Positions 11,700 to 23,018 of a stretch of DNA of 64,000 nucleotides are shown in pieces. The position numbers and the translations under genes were made by a program. How positions within the stretch are numbered: position 1 is the stretch's first letter; each line of letters begins with the position of its first letter. Below the pieces are notes generated by a model. The model was given only the letters and a program-made list of their open reading frames with translations. It did no database searches and had not been told where the DNA came from. Origin of the DNA: Saxidomus purpurata (Eukaryota; Mollusca; Bivalvia; Venerida; Veneridae); assembly GCA_022818135.1 (NCBI GenBank), contig JAFMSR010000018.1, positions 20,016,595 through 20,080,594 on the forward strand. The letters run 5' to 3'.

Positions 11700-13290
11700 T
11701 TCTTATCTCCTTCTGAAGATTTCAAGGGCAGATAACTACAGTTTTCGAAAAGGGTTATTTACAGCATGATATACGTAAACAATTTTAATATATTGCAACA
11801 GTTTTATATCACGGAATACAAGACTTCCTTGTCAAATTCTAATCGTGATATGCTTCATACAGCACCAATGTATACGTACAACACAACTGTGACTCGGGTG
11901 ATTAGAGTTTACTTTCACAAACTAAACAAAAACAAACAAAATAACACAGCTTAAATTGAAAATCGCTCTCCTAACAATACGGTATACTAACACAAAGCAG
12001 TTGTACATCACGTAATTTTTTATTTTGCTACTATGCCTTGTTTTCTATGAAAATACAAGAATATTTCTTCAACGTAACTTTTACACGCTGGATTAGTTCA
12101 ATAACCTATGCGTGTAATATTGCAGAGTTTGTTGAATATTCATTTATAAAAAAAGTATGTCGAAATAAACAAAGCCTTTAAATTTGTGGCAAGGAATTTC
12201 TGTTTAAAATGCCTAATATACATTTTCACTGAATACATTTTGGAAGAGGACCATTGTTTTCGACCCACTTAATTAGTATTACAAAATCTTACACGGAATC
12301 TGATAGCTTCACTGATAACAATTACTACGTCACCAACTTATTGGTTTACGCTGGTATTTTCTTATACGAAATAAATAAATAATTGAATAAGCTGTATTAT
12401 ATTATTTCTATATTGATCGAGTTGATGCAGAAACGTAATTGACAGACAGTGATTATAATGCTGATAATGTGGAATTTTTAAAAATTAATCTCACATAGCA
12501 TTCTGTGCTTTTTATGGATAGGCGAACTCCCAGATGCACCGCAGTCTATCATTACAATTTTGTTCTTGAGGAAATTTGAGTTTTTGCTAGAGAGAAATAT
12601 TACGATGTCTTGATGTATAAAAATTAAGTCGTTCGAACTGATTTTAAATATTACTTCTTCTGATGCAAAGTTCTGTTTGAAGCTCTCTCCTGAAAATAAT
12701 TCGTAACTCTTTTAAAATGATTTGGAAAGAATAAGATTATAAGGGACTAATATATAAATTCTTGTTGGACGACGAGAACGTATGTTTGTTTGGATTGCTG
12801 CAGTAACTTCAAAGTCATTTCCCTCTAGTCAAAGAAATAAACGACGGATCAAAGAAACATATATCAATGAAATAGCATGTAACCTATAAAATATTTATAC
12901 CACTCTAGAGCATCTGCAAGCTTAACTTGATCTCAAAGAATCTGTAACTTTGTCATTTATTTTGAAATTCTCCGGATCTCCCAGTTAGCCGTTATTACGT
13001 TCTAAAGTATACATCGATGAATTCAGTTTCAACATACCACTGTTGAATCGCATGAAAATCGCATATTTTGTGATTTTTAAAGTTTTATCTTTGTGGAAGT
13101 TTAGCCATAATGATGTGATACAATAAGATAATCTTTTCAAAGCATTCAAATAAAATGACTGAGTAGAAGATGAGTTTTGTGTGAGTGTATTTATATATTT
13201 TAGCTTTGTTGAAGCAGCTTGCAACTAATTAAGTCGATCGAGTCCGCTTCCTGGAACAATCACGTACTGATGTCATATGAAAAGGTTATG
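11700..13290. other. AT-rich DNA, no gene seen
   Basis: Frames at 11766-11954 (plus) and 12985-13224 (minus) are short, lysine- and asparagine-rich or AT-driven, and lack supporting signals. No repeat was noticed. Confidence 0.4.
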
Positions 13291-13372
13291 TCGTGACCCG
13301 TGAGGGACTCAAACCCGCAACCTTGGGGATGAACGGCAGACACTTCAACCTCTACACCACCACTCCCCTTTA
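13291..13372 (-). mobile_element. tRNA-derived SINE head
   Basis: On the minus strand, TGGTGTAGAGG (13349-13359) matches the A-box consensus TRGYNNARNNG, and GGTTTGAGTCC (13305-13315) matches the B-box with one mismatch. Both are RNA polymerase III internal promoter boxes. Their spacing suits a tRNA, but the acceptor stem does not pair, so this is a SINE head rather than a tRNA gene. Confidence 0.65.
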
Positions 13373-13719
13373 ATTTGTATATGTATTGACACTACGAAAA
13401 ACAGTTCAATATGTTTTTGTAGCTATGACCCACTTGCATTAGCCTTTATACATATCTTACATTTGTATATTTTCGGTTCACCTATGACTGCTTGTGAACA
13501 TGAATAAATCTCTCCGGATACTTAGCTTGCCCGGTTCGTAAAACTATTTGCCGCTACTATCCATACAATGAGGCAGTTAAGAACTAAGGAACGACTGTAA
13601 ATAACTAGTCATTTTTTTATGAAATTCTAGTGTCTTTCAGGTGCAAAGTACATTGTATGTATTATTTTTCTTTTTGTCGCTTCATATTATATCATCAGCT
13701 TTTGAAAAAGTTTTTGCAG

Positions 13720-13905
13720 GATGAAGTTTCCATTTCAGATTTCCAGGAACTGTTTTGTTTGGTCCCAGGGGTGAAATCAACTGCATTTCTGTCACAAGAA
13801 CAGATGCAGAGAGGACTAAAAACAAGAGACATTGTTGATGCTTGTGGTTCTATAATCCGACAAAAGATGCAGAAATCGTTAGCTGTTAAGTTAAGATTTT
13901 TTTAA
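13720..13905 (+). pseudogene. Exon-like coding fragment, unrecognised
   Basis: A well-mixed peptide, starting DEVSISDFQELFCLVPG and ending near IIRQKMQKSLAVKL, follows an AG acceptor-like site (TTTTTGCAG|GATGAAG). Upstream is T-rich sequence, and another possible acceptor (TATCATCAG) lies about 25 bp before it. The amino acid mix looks like protein rather than AT-driven noise. The frame closes at 13905, and no strong GT donor was seen before the stop. There is no initiator ATG in the fragment. I do not recognise the family. It could be a terminal exon, a relic of a transposase or chance. Confidence 0.3.
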
Positions 13906-16900
13906 ACAATTTAAAACCTCCAATGTTATGGCGTTATCAGTAACATTGGGTTTGTTCTAACAATAAGTTCAAAGCGCTAAATTCATCATGACTGTTCTGA
14001 ACTCAATTATTAAGCGATATGTAATGTATGGGGATGTTATTATTGTTTTGTTCGATTATTTACACACCACCATTAGTTGAAAAAGTCTCTGATGAATTTC
14101 ATAAAGCTATTAAGCCATCATGTAATACATTAAACATATGACTAGTTTGCACAGCACCTTATGAACTGTTCATACACATGGAAAACGGTTATTTTTCGAA
14201 GGGGGAAGATGCTTTTCAAGTAAACGTTATACTCAAGTTTGAAATAGATGCATTCATATACTAATGATGTAATGTGGACTAACATGTTAAAGTTTGAGGC
14301 TATATAACATGGCTTGCTTTGTCTCTAAACATCTATTTAGCAACAAAGCAATATAATAGTGAATTGTTTCGTATATACAACCTAAAAGCATTTTTATTTA
14401 GACAGTCTGTAGGGGGGAGTAAATATATTTAAACTGGTTAACCATCTGTGAGCAATGATACTCGTCTCAGAATACTGTGGCTTCTGAGAAGGGACATATC
14501 GGTGACATATATGTAGTATGCATTTACTGGTATATTATAATGGCGGCATACATATAATTTTGAAACCGTGTTTAGAACATTAAAATGCAATTTACGTCTT
14601 GCCTTTTCCATGTTACATAGTTATCAGGATTAGGTCATAGTTGTTCTTAAATAGCACGAGTGTAAATTTTATTTTCATTCAAATATGTTTGACCGATTTT
14701 TTCCATTTATTAATAAAGTTTTTTGGTATAATTGTAATATGATTATATGTTATATAACAATTATATTATAGCTATTGATTTTAAACCGTTTATTTACTGT
14801 TTCTAAATTCGGGTGATTTAAATCTGTGTCAAATGACATTTAATGGAACCTTGCTTGTTCTTTCCCAACCATTGCCAAAACTGCAGAAAACAGAGACGAG
14901 TATTATTTGTAAAAAATATCTTGTGCGTATTAGTCTAAGTAGAGATAGGAACGGTTGATTCCTTGTACACCTTTAAATAACAAAATAAATTCCCTATGTG
15001 GTTTCAAATTGACGAATGGCTATTGTCACGGCTGCCATTCTGTTGTGTAAAATTCAATTTATTTTCAATAAGATCGGTCACAATTGCATATAATTGTCTG
15101 GAAAGTATCACTGAAAACTGACTGACGACCGGCGGGAATATTCCAAGCGCGCAAGTTGCAGAACATTATAAATAAGATTCCAGTTGCAAAAAGAGATTCG
15201 ACGTTCTAAAGTTATACATAATATATCGATTCCTGTTTCTTAACTAGGCCTGTTTGTTAAAGAATTGTATAACTTAGAAACTGCAATTTTGGTAACACAG
15301 ATATTCTATTCGTGGAACTTAAAAATGTCTAGAATGGTTTTAAGACCCATGACGATACGGAAATAGGATAGTGTTAGTACATAGTAAAGTAAGACACAAA
15401 CTGGTATTACAGAATAAGTAAAAAAGTCTACCTATCTACCTTTATGATCATAATATTTATATTCCTATGCACTAAAATGTTTTGTTTTTGTTCAAGGTTG
15501 CTTGTAGTTAAGAAAAGGGACGATAAAACGGAGGTAGAAAGTTGGAAGAATCTAAGAGAGCCTTTAAAGTTGATTACATACATTTTTGAAAGCGATATAG
15601 ACAATTGCGACAGTATCTAATGTAAGTACGTTACATTAAATTATTGCGATCAAGTCCTTTTTCAGTCTCCAATTTCCTTTGTAAATATAGTTTAAATAAA
15701 TGAATAGTTGGTATTGCGGGGACATATTTGCATTTCGACAGACTGAGAATGTTTCATGGTTTATTACATCGTTGCCTTTTGGAATTAAACGTTTCAAGTA
15801 TTTTTTCAGCCTCGAATTTCATTTGTTAAAATATAGTTTAAATGATTGAATAGTAAAGACTTTGAAGATAAATTTGTATTTCGATATGAAGTATTTTGCC
15901 ATTAATTTGATAAATCTGATAATAATTTTCCATCTTGCGTCCTTTTCTGTTTGCGTACCTAAGGATAGTAATCAATAAGTAAACATAGATTAGTTATGAT
16001 AATGTTTTTATTTCCAAGATAAAGTGCAAATGGAATTTGCTAACATGCCCAGAAAAGGTGTTTGTAGTAAAGCTTTTCGTTTAATGTATTTTAATTAGTT
16101 TCGGGTAGTTCTGAGTCCCACTTCTCTTTAACGTGGCAATGCTAATCGTTTATTACTATCATCTGATTTCCATATAATAGTTTGTTGATGTAAATATTCT
16201 TTTTTCTCTTTATTTGTTAAGAAATTCGCTCTAAGTGTAGGATTGATTTTTTCAGTTTTGGGTTCTTCTTTTCATAATTATTTTACTTATTGCTTTTCCA
16301 AAGATATATATCTTAGAATGGTCATTTTTATTATGTAATTTATCATTAGTTAGAAAATCCCTGGTCCTAAAATTAGATGTGGGCACTTTTTACGAAATAT
16401 ACCACTTTCTAACCGAGCTTTGTATAAGTCTTTACCAGGATTTTGGTAATTTTAACGTAAATGTCATCCCCACATGTCATGCCATTATAACATATAACTA
16501 ATCAAAATGATGTATTCCGTAGAAAATTAATGATACTGGCACCAATGCTTTGCCACACGCTGGTGGACCCGGCATGCCGCATGTCTTGGGGCAGAACTTG
16601 AGTCCGTTACGTACTCAACTAACGTGCGTCGCCAATTGAGTTGGCAATGCATAAGGCTCACTACGTAGAAGTAAACAAACTGGCATTCAGCTTCCGTTTC
16701 GAAGTTCAGGTCAATCATTTTTCGTCACTAAACATTGACAGGCAGCTAAAGTTAAACTTTATACATATATGCTAAATATTGTCTACTTGTTGCCTGGAAA
16801 ACCATTACTCAGCGTGCGCGAAGACTTTGAATTTAATTTTGTGTCCTGGACATGCGACATTTCTAAATTTTGGCAGCTGTGTATTGTTCTACTATCGAAC

Positions 16901-17069
16901 GAACAAAATGAACATTGACATTTATCTAGGCGTCTGTGTGAACATTAACGTCATCTTATATTAACGTTTTATGACACGTTGACATCAGGAATAACTTAGA
17001 GGCTTCTTATCGGAGTATAAACTTAAAGGAGCCAACTTCAATTTCATTTTCGGTTCGATATTAAGCAGA
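13906..17069. other. AT-rich DNA, one local duplication
   Basis: No gene is supported. A local tandem duplication is visible at 15648-15750 and 15795-15895 (shared TTTTTCAG, ATATAGTTTAAAT and GAATAGT words, period about 147 bp). Short frames at 16527-16718 (minus) and 16779-16964 (plus) have no supporting evidence. Confidence 0.5.
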
Positions 17070-18654
17070 CAATGGCCAGCACTTTTTTGCCTTTGGTGAC
17101 CTTTTTACGATATCAATACCACATGACCTATGTCATGTCAGAATATATGATAGTCAATGGCAACAAAAGGCGAACACAGAAACTTGATACTAGGTTATAT
17201 TTGCAAGAAGGTTTAAGTGTATTTACAAGTTGTCCGTTCACGTCTATGGCATTCTGAGCATTTCAAGCATCTGCAAAATTGTTCACGTACCTATTATTCG
17301 ACTTGACGTGTGTTTTGCGTGGTCGTTCTGCATTGGTTCACGCACAAGTGGACTTTAGCTATACGTCTTGCTGATTGATCTTTAAGTTCTGCGGCGGGAA
17401 TATGTTCCTATAAATTTGATAATTCCATCTTGGAGCGGCTGGTTAAAACTGTAGTCAGAAACGGTATAACATTTCTTACTTTTTAAGTTATGTTAGGGTT
17501 ATAAATACATTTCGTATAGCGTAGCCGCTTGGGATATTGTAGGGTAATTATGTACAGGGTAAATTAAATAAATGATGTACCAATTATTTGCTGTTAGTTT
17601 ATGTAACTTTTCAGTTTTCTGTGGAATTAGTATTCCCATATTCGCAAGAGACTAACAAACCCCTTTACGGCCATTACATTCTGCAACGCTTTTACTACTG
17701 TACCTTGCATCATTTGATTTTGGGATGGTAAATCATTTCAAAATAATGAATCCTCATGAAATCAAAGCTTTAGTGCAGCACATACAAAATACAAAATTGC
17801 AACTATTTAAAAGTTTCGAAAAGGAAGGTGACTATATTGAAAAGAAGACTTTGTATAACAAGTATTGGTATATACAGTATTATCTTCATAATTTAAAGCC
17901 TTTTGGTGTTTTTTAAAAATCTTTTCATGGCATGCTGACCTCAACTATTTTAGGGCAAAATTACCGGGATAACAGTAATTTTGCTGCTAAGGTGAAATCT
18001 ATGTTTTAGAGTAAACTCTGACTCTGAAAATTGTTGACCAGGTTTTATTTTATGGTACGCGAATGAATAGATGGTTCATAGTTGTTTAATTTTGCCAAGG
18101 AGTAGATGTTTCAAGAAGAAAGGTCAGTGCTGCCACTGATCTATGGGTTCCAGCTTCTACAGGTACATTGTGTAACAAAGTCAATAAACGTTACTTTATA
18201 AAGTTCTGAAAACTTTCCAGCATACAAAAAGAAAAACTTCAAATTCAAAAGGCTGTTTACCGGAAAGCATTTACTTAAAATAGACAAATATTTCATGATA
18301 TGTAAAAGTCATCATATTTTAAAAAAGAAATTTAAAACGTTTTTTGTTTCATGTTTTTCTACATTTCATTGTTTTTTTATTGCAACTATGTAAAGAACGC
18401 CATAAAAACAATACCGTAAAATGACACAATGCACAGGAGTGACCAAGAACTAAGTAAGATATTGAATTAGATATATACTTTGAACGTCCGCTACCAGAAA
18501 TATTTGAATGTATAAATGTAACAGGGTTATTTGTATTGTTTGTCTTTCAACTTTAATCGCTCTTGAGACTCACTTCAGATGGTATCAGCCTCGAAAAGAG
18601 AAAAAATGTAGAATTACATATGGCTTGTCTAATGACAGTACATGTACTACATTT

Positions 18655-18732
18655 TCGGCACGTGTGGGGATCCTACCCGGGACCCTCCGAAACCGTGGCG
18701 AACGTGCTCTCGCTGAACTAAGGCGGTTCCAC
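18655..18732 (-). mobile_element. tRNA-derived SINE head
   Basis: On the minus strand, CCGCCTTAGTTCAGCGAGAG looks like an A-box/D-arm, and GGGTAGGATCC (18668-18678) looks like a decayed B-box. This fragment is missing from the corresponding place in the partner block near 41.5 kb, so it was inserted after the duplication or lost from the partner. Confidence 0.5.
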
Positions 18733-18814
18733 AATTCACTTTTACACAACCTCATCAATGAAAATATACATTCAGTGCTGAGCGGCAAGCAAGGGAGCTG
18801 TTATTTCAATTTTT

Positions 18815-18895
18815 AGGTCTCTGTAAGACGTGGTCAGGAAAAGAACCCATGATAATCTGCAAACGAAGCGGATGCGCTACCGCTAGCATAAAGAA
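18815..18895 (-). mobile_element. tRNA-derived SINE, shared by both S blocks
   Basis: On the minus strand the A-box region reads TATGCTAGCGGTAGCGC and the B-box region ATGGGTTC. It continues into GACCACGTCTTACAGAGAC. The same SINE in the same place and orientation is found at 41605-41690, so it predates the S-block duplication. Confidence 0.65.
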
Positions 18896-20089
18896 ACCGT
18901 TTTACTTTAACCGAATATTTTATATGGGATAATAAATTTGTTTTAGTAAACCAAACAGCTAGATGTCGAAATAACAAACTGGTCATTTAATAGATTTGTT
19001 ATGGATTCATCATTTCATGACGGTTGAATATCATGGCAAAGAAACTAAAAAGAATCCTCCAAAGTGGAATAACGGTGAATAATATACAATCAGAAATAAA
19101 CCACATGTCGGCACCTTTAGAACTGCATGCGAAACATTTATGCATGCAAAGGCCTTTTTTGTGTGCTTGAAAGTTGTGATTTGTTTGCTTGATAATTTGA
19201 CACCGCAATAGATATACGTCTTCTACTTTAACTTAAAATGTATTTCCCCTCTGTAAATTAATTCAAAGAACTGCATCTATCGCCTTTTAAGCGAAAATGA
19301 GAAATGCGGAGCTGATGCAGAAATGGCGTTCTGATCAAATTAGTGTCGCAATTCTGCATCAAACAACCGTAGAAACTGCAATAATATCCCGTAGAGTCGG
19401 GATATATCGTCAAACTGTCACATTGCGGCTGAAAGAAATCTATCTTCAAAGTTGAAAATTTACTCAGCTCTGAAACAGATATACTTGTGGATTGCAGTAT
19501 ACACGAGATAACCCGAAACTGAACGCAGTTACTGACATGTTACTTACATGTATGTAACATTGCATGCTGCCTTAGATATCGTTTACTGTATGAATCAACA
19601 ATAAACCAAGCGTAAACGAACTGTAAGCTAGTTTGCGTAGCTTTCCGATTAAATAGATACATGACGAGGTGAAAGTATCATAAACGTGTTTTGGCGATGT
19701 CTACCATTCAACCCTTTTAACAACTGATCATACATGTAATGTTAAACTTTTCAAAATAAACTATAGCTGTTAACAACGGAGTTGAAACGAAAATTGATGA
19801 CGCCATCACAAGCATTTAAACTCACACTGTGGGTTCAGACGACGTTTGCTTATTTTCATGAATTTTTTGTCAACCATTATGCAATGCAGTATTATACCTA
19901 ACTGTAAATTAAATTGAAAGAAAAAAGACAGTCATATTCCTTTCGACATTGTATCATGTCAACAAAAGTGCAACTAGTAAATGATAAATTATTTCTCACA
20001 TTATTTGTTTTCTGTTAGACACAGATGCAAGATTTCAGATTCAACGTACGTAATGTTTGGTAATAGTAAACTAGTTCGAAACTTCATTA

Positions 20090-20919
20090 TCTCCTTACAT
20101 TACTTGGTCTGCTTTATTATGTATTGGTAATATATATTATGTAACAAAAATTTAATACTAGAAAATCCGAAAATTGCAAGGTCCATATATAAATTGACAT
20201 TTCCATTACGTTCCATAAACAAACGCCCCCTTTTACCTACATGAAAATGTTAAGAAAATAAGTCATATACAATCTTGAAATAAATCAAACTGATTATTGG
20301 TTTTACATTATAGCAGAGTGGATTTGATCATTTGGCCTGAGAACATAAATTTAACATATCATACATTACTGTACAGTGGTTTCAAGAATTGTGTAAAAAC
20401 TCACCTTATATCAGAGATAGCAGAAAGTGGATATTCTTTGTTGATCATTGTTGGCCAACCGTATGTTATAGGACATAAATTGTATATTTTTTCAATAGCC
20501 AAGTTTTGTGAGCTTTTGAAAATGTTTCATCATTATGGTAGCATTTTAAAAATTTCCACATCAGTCCTTGTGAAAGCAATTTATCAGTGTTCAATGTCAA
20601 TTATGAGTAAAATTGAAAATACCTCGCAAGAAATATATATATTTTAGTAGGAATTTAATATTAAATGTTGCAAATGTGAGTCATGGACCAGGTTGGAAAT
20701 ATTTTGTTATATTTCGCATAAGCGGTACGATTATCCGGCGCATGTGTCTTTTCATTGTAGTTATTGTGGATTTATCATTACATAGTAAAAAGTATTAATA
20801 CCTCATTTATTATTCTGTGATATAAAATCAATATTTACATGTTAACTTAATTATTTATAGTAGCATGGTTAAATAAAACTCTGTGTTCAAGCTAAGTCTG
20901 TGATAAGAACTGAATAATT
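20090..20919. other. AT-rich DNA, no gene called
   Basis: A 116-codon plus-strand frame (20297-20647) and a 61-codon one (20613-20798) lie here. The longer one is rich in Ile, Leu, Ser and Tyr, has no recognisable domain and no copy elsewhere. At this base composition it is borderline, so it is mentioned but not called. Confidence 0.35.
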
Positions 20920-22055
20920 ATGATTAAATATTATTCAACTTTACAATATTACACTCTGTATTAGATCAATTGCACACATGATATAAAACAGGTAGAGCTA
21001 ATACAAAGCATAACTGAGCCAATATGAGAAAAGCAGGACCAATACGAGAAAACAGGGCCAATGCGGAATTCAAGCATTCTGATTGGTTTAAAAGAGAGGG
21101 CCAATACGGAGAAGTCACTTCCGTTAGATTTTTAAACGACGCTATTTTGTTTTTGCTATTACATTTTTAGACTCCTGCTGATTTTTTTTTTCAAGTTGAA
21201 TACAAATAAAATTGTTATTGTTACAAGAACAATTTATATTCTTGCTTTTCTCACTTACAAGACAGTAAAATCTCTATTTTAAGCAGTGATGGAAAATCTT
21301 TTCTCACCTATAAGATACATATTTCCGCGCATTTACCCATGTGAGATAAACTTATCTCACATCGCTTATCTCACATCGCTGCCGGACTATTTTTACGTTA
21401 ATTATAAGCAGACAGTATTCCAAAAAAACTCGGCAGAGCCTCGTTTTTGGACGTATCTCAACCCTCGGGTGGGATTTCCTTATCCACAACGCATGCACAT
21501 GTTAGATTCACTTTATCTCACATTGGGTTACCCCATACTCCGCGTGCGAACTGCTTAAAAATCGAAAAACGACTGTAATATTTTTATTTTTGAAATAAAC
21601 ATAGGGTTATGGGTATTCATTTTCTTAGTTAGATCATTTTCTATCCATCTATAGCATTTTCGAAGTAAAATTCGAGAAAAAGTTGATTTTTATTTGTTCA
21701 ACTCTATCCTGTATTTGCACTTATTCCTTCTTACTTGTGTGAAAATGCGATTTAAACAGTGAGAAAATAAATCTACCATGTCCATTGAGTTGTGGATAAG
21801 GAAATCCTACCCTCTTGTTGAGATACGTAAAAAAAACTCGGCAGAGCCTCGTTTTTGGGACGCATCTCAACCCTCGGGTGGTATTTCCTTATCCACAACT
21901 CATGAACATGTTAGATTCATTTTTTTAGCCAACATTGTGAAGTTGAACAATAAAATTATCATTAATCAAGTGATTTCATATTGGCCTTGTTATTTGTCAT
22001 TGTCAAATAACAAGGCCAATATGAAATCACTTGATTAATAACATTGTATTATAGG
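20920..22055 (+). mobile_element. TIR/palindrome element A
   Basis: The left subterminal repeat ATTATTCAACTTTACAATAT reappears inverted near 21943-21958 (as CATTGTGAAGTTGAACAATA). The element ends in a perfect palindrome (21961-22039). Its body matches the reverse complement of element B (37769-40791) over nearly its whole length. It carries several copies of a motif made of CGGCAGAGCCTCGTTTTTGG, an ACGTATCTCAACCCTCGGGT-type segment and TTCCTTATCCACAAC (about 21427-21490 and 21837-21900, with a partial inverted copy at 21787-21825). The frames at 21286-21558 and 21778-22038 run through these motifs and do not encode a recognisable transposase. It is therefore non-autonomous. Confidence 0.75.
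21961..22039. repeat. Perfect 36-bp palindrome with 7-nt loop
   Basis: The arms 21961-21996 and 22004-22039 are exact reverse complements; the loop is TCATTGT. The arm starts ATTAATCAAGTGATTTCATA. The same arm, 38 bp long with a 57-bp loop, ends element B at 37784-37916. Confidence 0.95.
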
Positions 22056-22316
22056 TGATACAATTTTTAATTTATGTATGCTATGTAACATGTACAAATG
22101 TAAAGCATTATTCCATTGCGTAAAAAGATAAATTATTTGACGAGTACTGTCAGAGACTGTAAGTATTGCAAGCCTTTGTCATGAAACAATTCCCATCCTC
22201 AAACTATTTAGTTTAATACTATTTTATTGTTTTATATACAAATACACTTAAAACATTTGGACAGAAACATATAAAATACATTTAAAAATTGGATTGGTCA
22301 CTAGTTATTGCAATAT

Positions 22317-22545
22317 CAGTAAACGGTCCTCTCGAATATTCATAAATATGAATATAATGGCAAGATGGTTGTGAAGACGATTTTGTTTAACATACAAACT
22401 AAGCAAAGTAAAACAAAAAGGTCATTATTTCTTAAGAAGAAGCGAAGAGATTGTAAAATGATTTAAAACATATAGGAATATGGTACCGTCAAAATGGAGC
22501 TTAATATAATATTTGTTAAAGTATGTAAGGTAAGAAAAAAAGAAG
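22317..22545 (-). repeat. Dispersed repeat family R, copy 3 (inverted)
   Basis: It contains the reverse complements of the family R words (ATGGCAAGATGGTTGTGAAG, TACCGTCAAAAT, AAAGTATGTAAGGTA). It abuts the MITE at 22572-23018. Confidence 0.8.
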
Positions 22546-22571
22546 AGGAAAATAACTCTAAAAAACATGAA

Positions 22572-23018
22572 AGGTATGAGACGCCTAAATACATTTCCAT
22601 AGACTTACATTATAAAGTTTTCTTCCGGTGCGACTACCTAAAATCTCACCGACTGCTGAAATGGAATCATCTTAGTCCCACATAAAAATAACAAAATTTA
22701 TACATGTGATCCAATACTTTATGCCAGTAATTTGGAGCTGAATGACACCACCCCCATTTTTGTGGCAGTTTTAGTGGTCACCGACCAAATATGTCAGTAT
22801 TTTCAAATACCAAATATTTTGAATATAATTTATATCCAGATTTTTCTCTTCATATTTCATTTGTGATCTATCATCCAGCGATTAATTAAAAATATTTTTT
22901 CTTGTATGCATCTACTTAGTTTCAGCCAATCAGCGATCAAACACATAGTGTAGGTCCGCAAGTTCCCTACACAAAATAATCTGCTTCCGGTTTTCACCGA
23001 TATAGGCTTCTCATACCT
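22572..23018 (+). mobile_element. 0.45-kb MITE, copy 1
   Basis: The left end AGGTATGAGACGCCTAAAT and the reverse complement of the right end AGGTATGAGAAGCCTATAT form ~19-bp TIRs. The body is nearly identical to 24679-25139, 1.66 kb downstream in the same orientation, except that it lacks about 15 bp after CTGCTGAAATG. Near-identity suggests recent activity or a recent local duplication. It is non-coding; the 63-codon frames overlapping it are by-products. Confidence 0.9.

Larger units (their letters stand above)
17070..19900 (+). repeat. Duplicated block S (unit I)
   Basis: This block matches 40793-42750 in order and orientation. Anchor words include CCACATGACCT, GTAGATGTTTCAAGAAGA (AATAGATGTTTCAAGAAGAT in the partner), GACACAATGCACA, GTCTCTGTA, ATTTCCCCTCTGT, AATTAGTGTCGCAATTCTGC and CTGCAATAATATCCC. 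It contains two tRNA-like fragments. The best-conserved core is at about 19300-19480. The short frames at 17072-17257, 18508-18816, 18999-19208 and 19258-19449 are not kept open in the partner block, so no gene is called. Confidence 0.75.

Noticed and set aside
18508..18816. 102-codon plus-strand frame and the opposite 67-codon frame
   Set aside because: They overlap a SINE and each other, and are not kept in the duplicated partner block.
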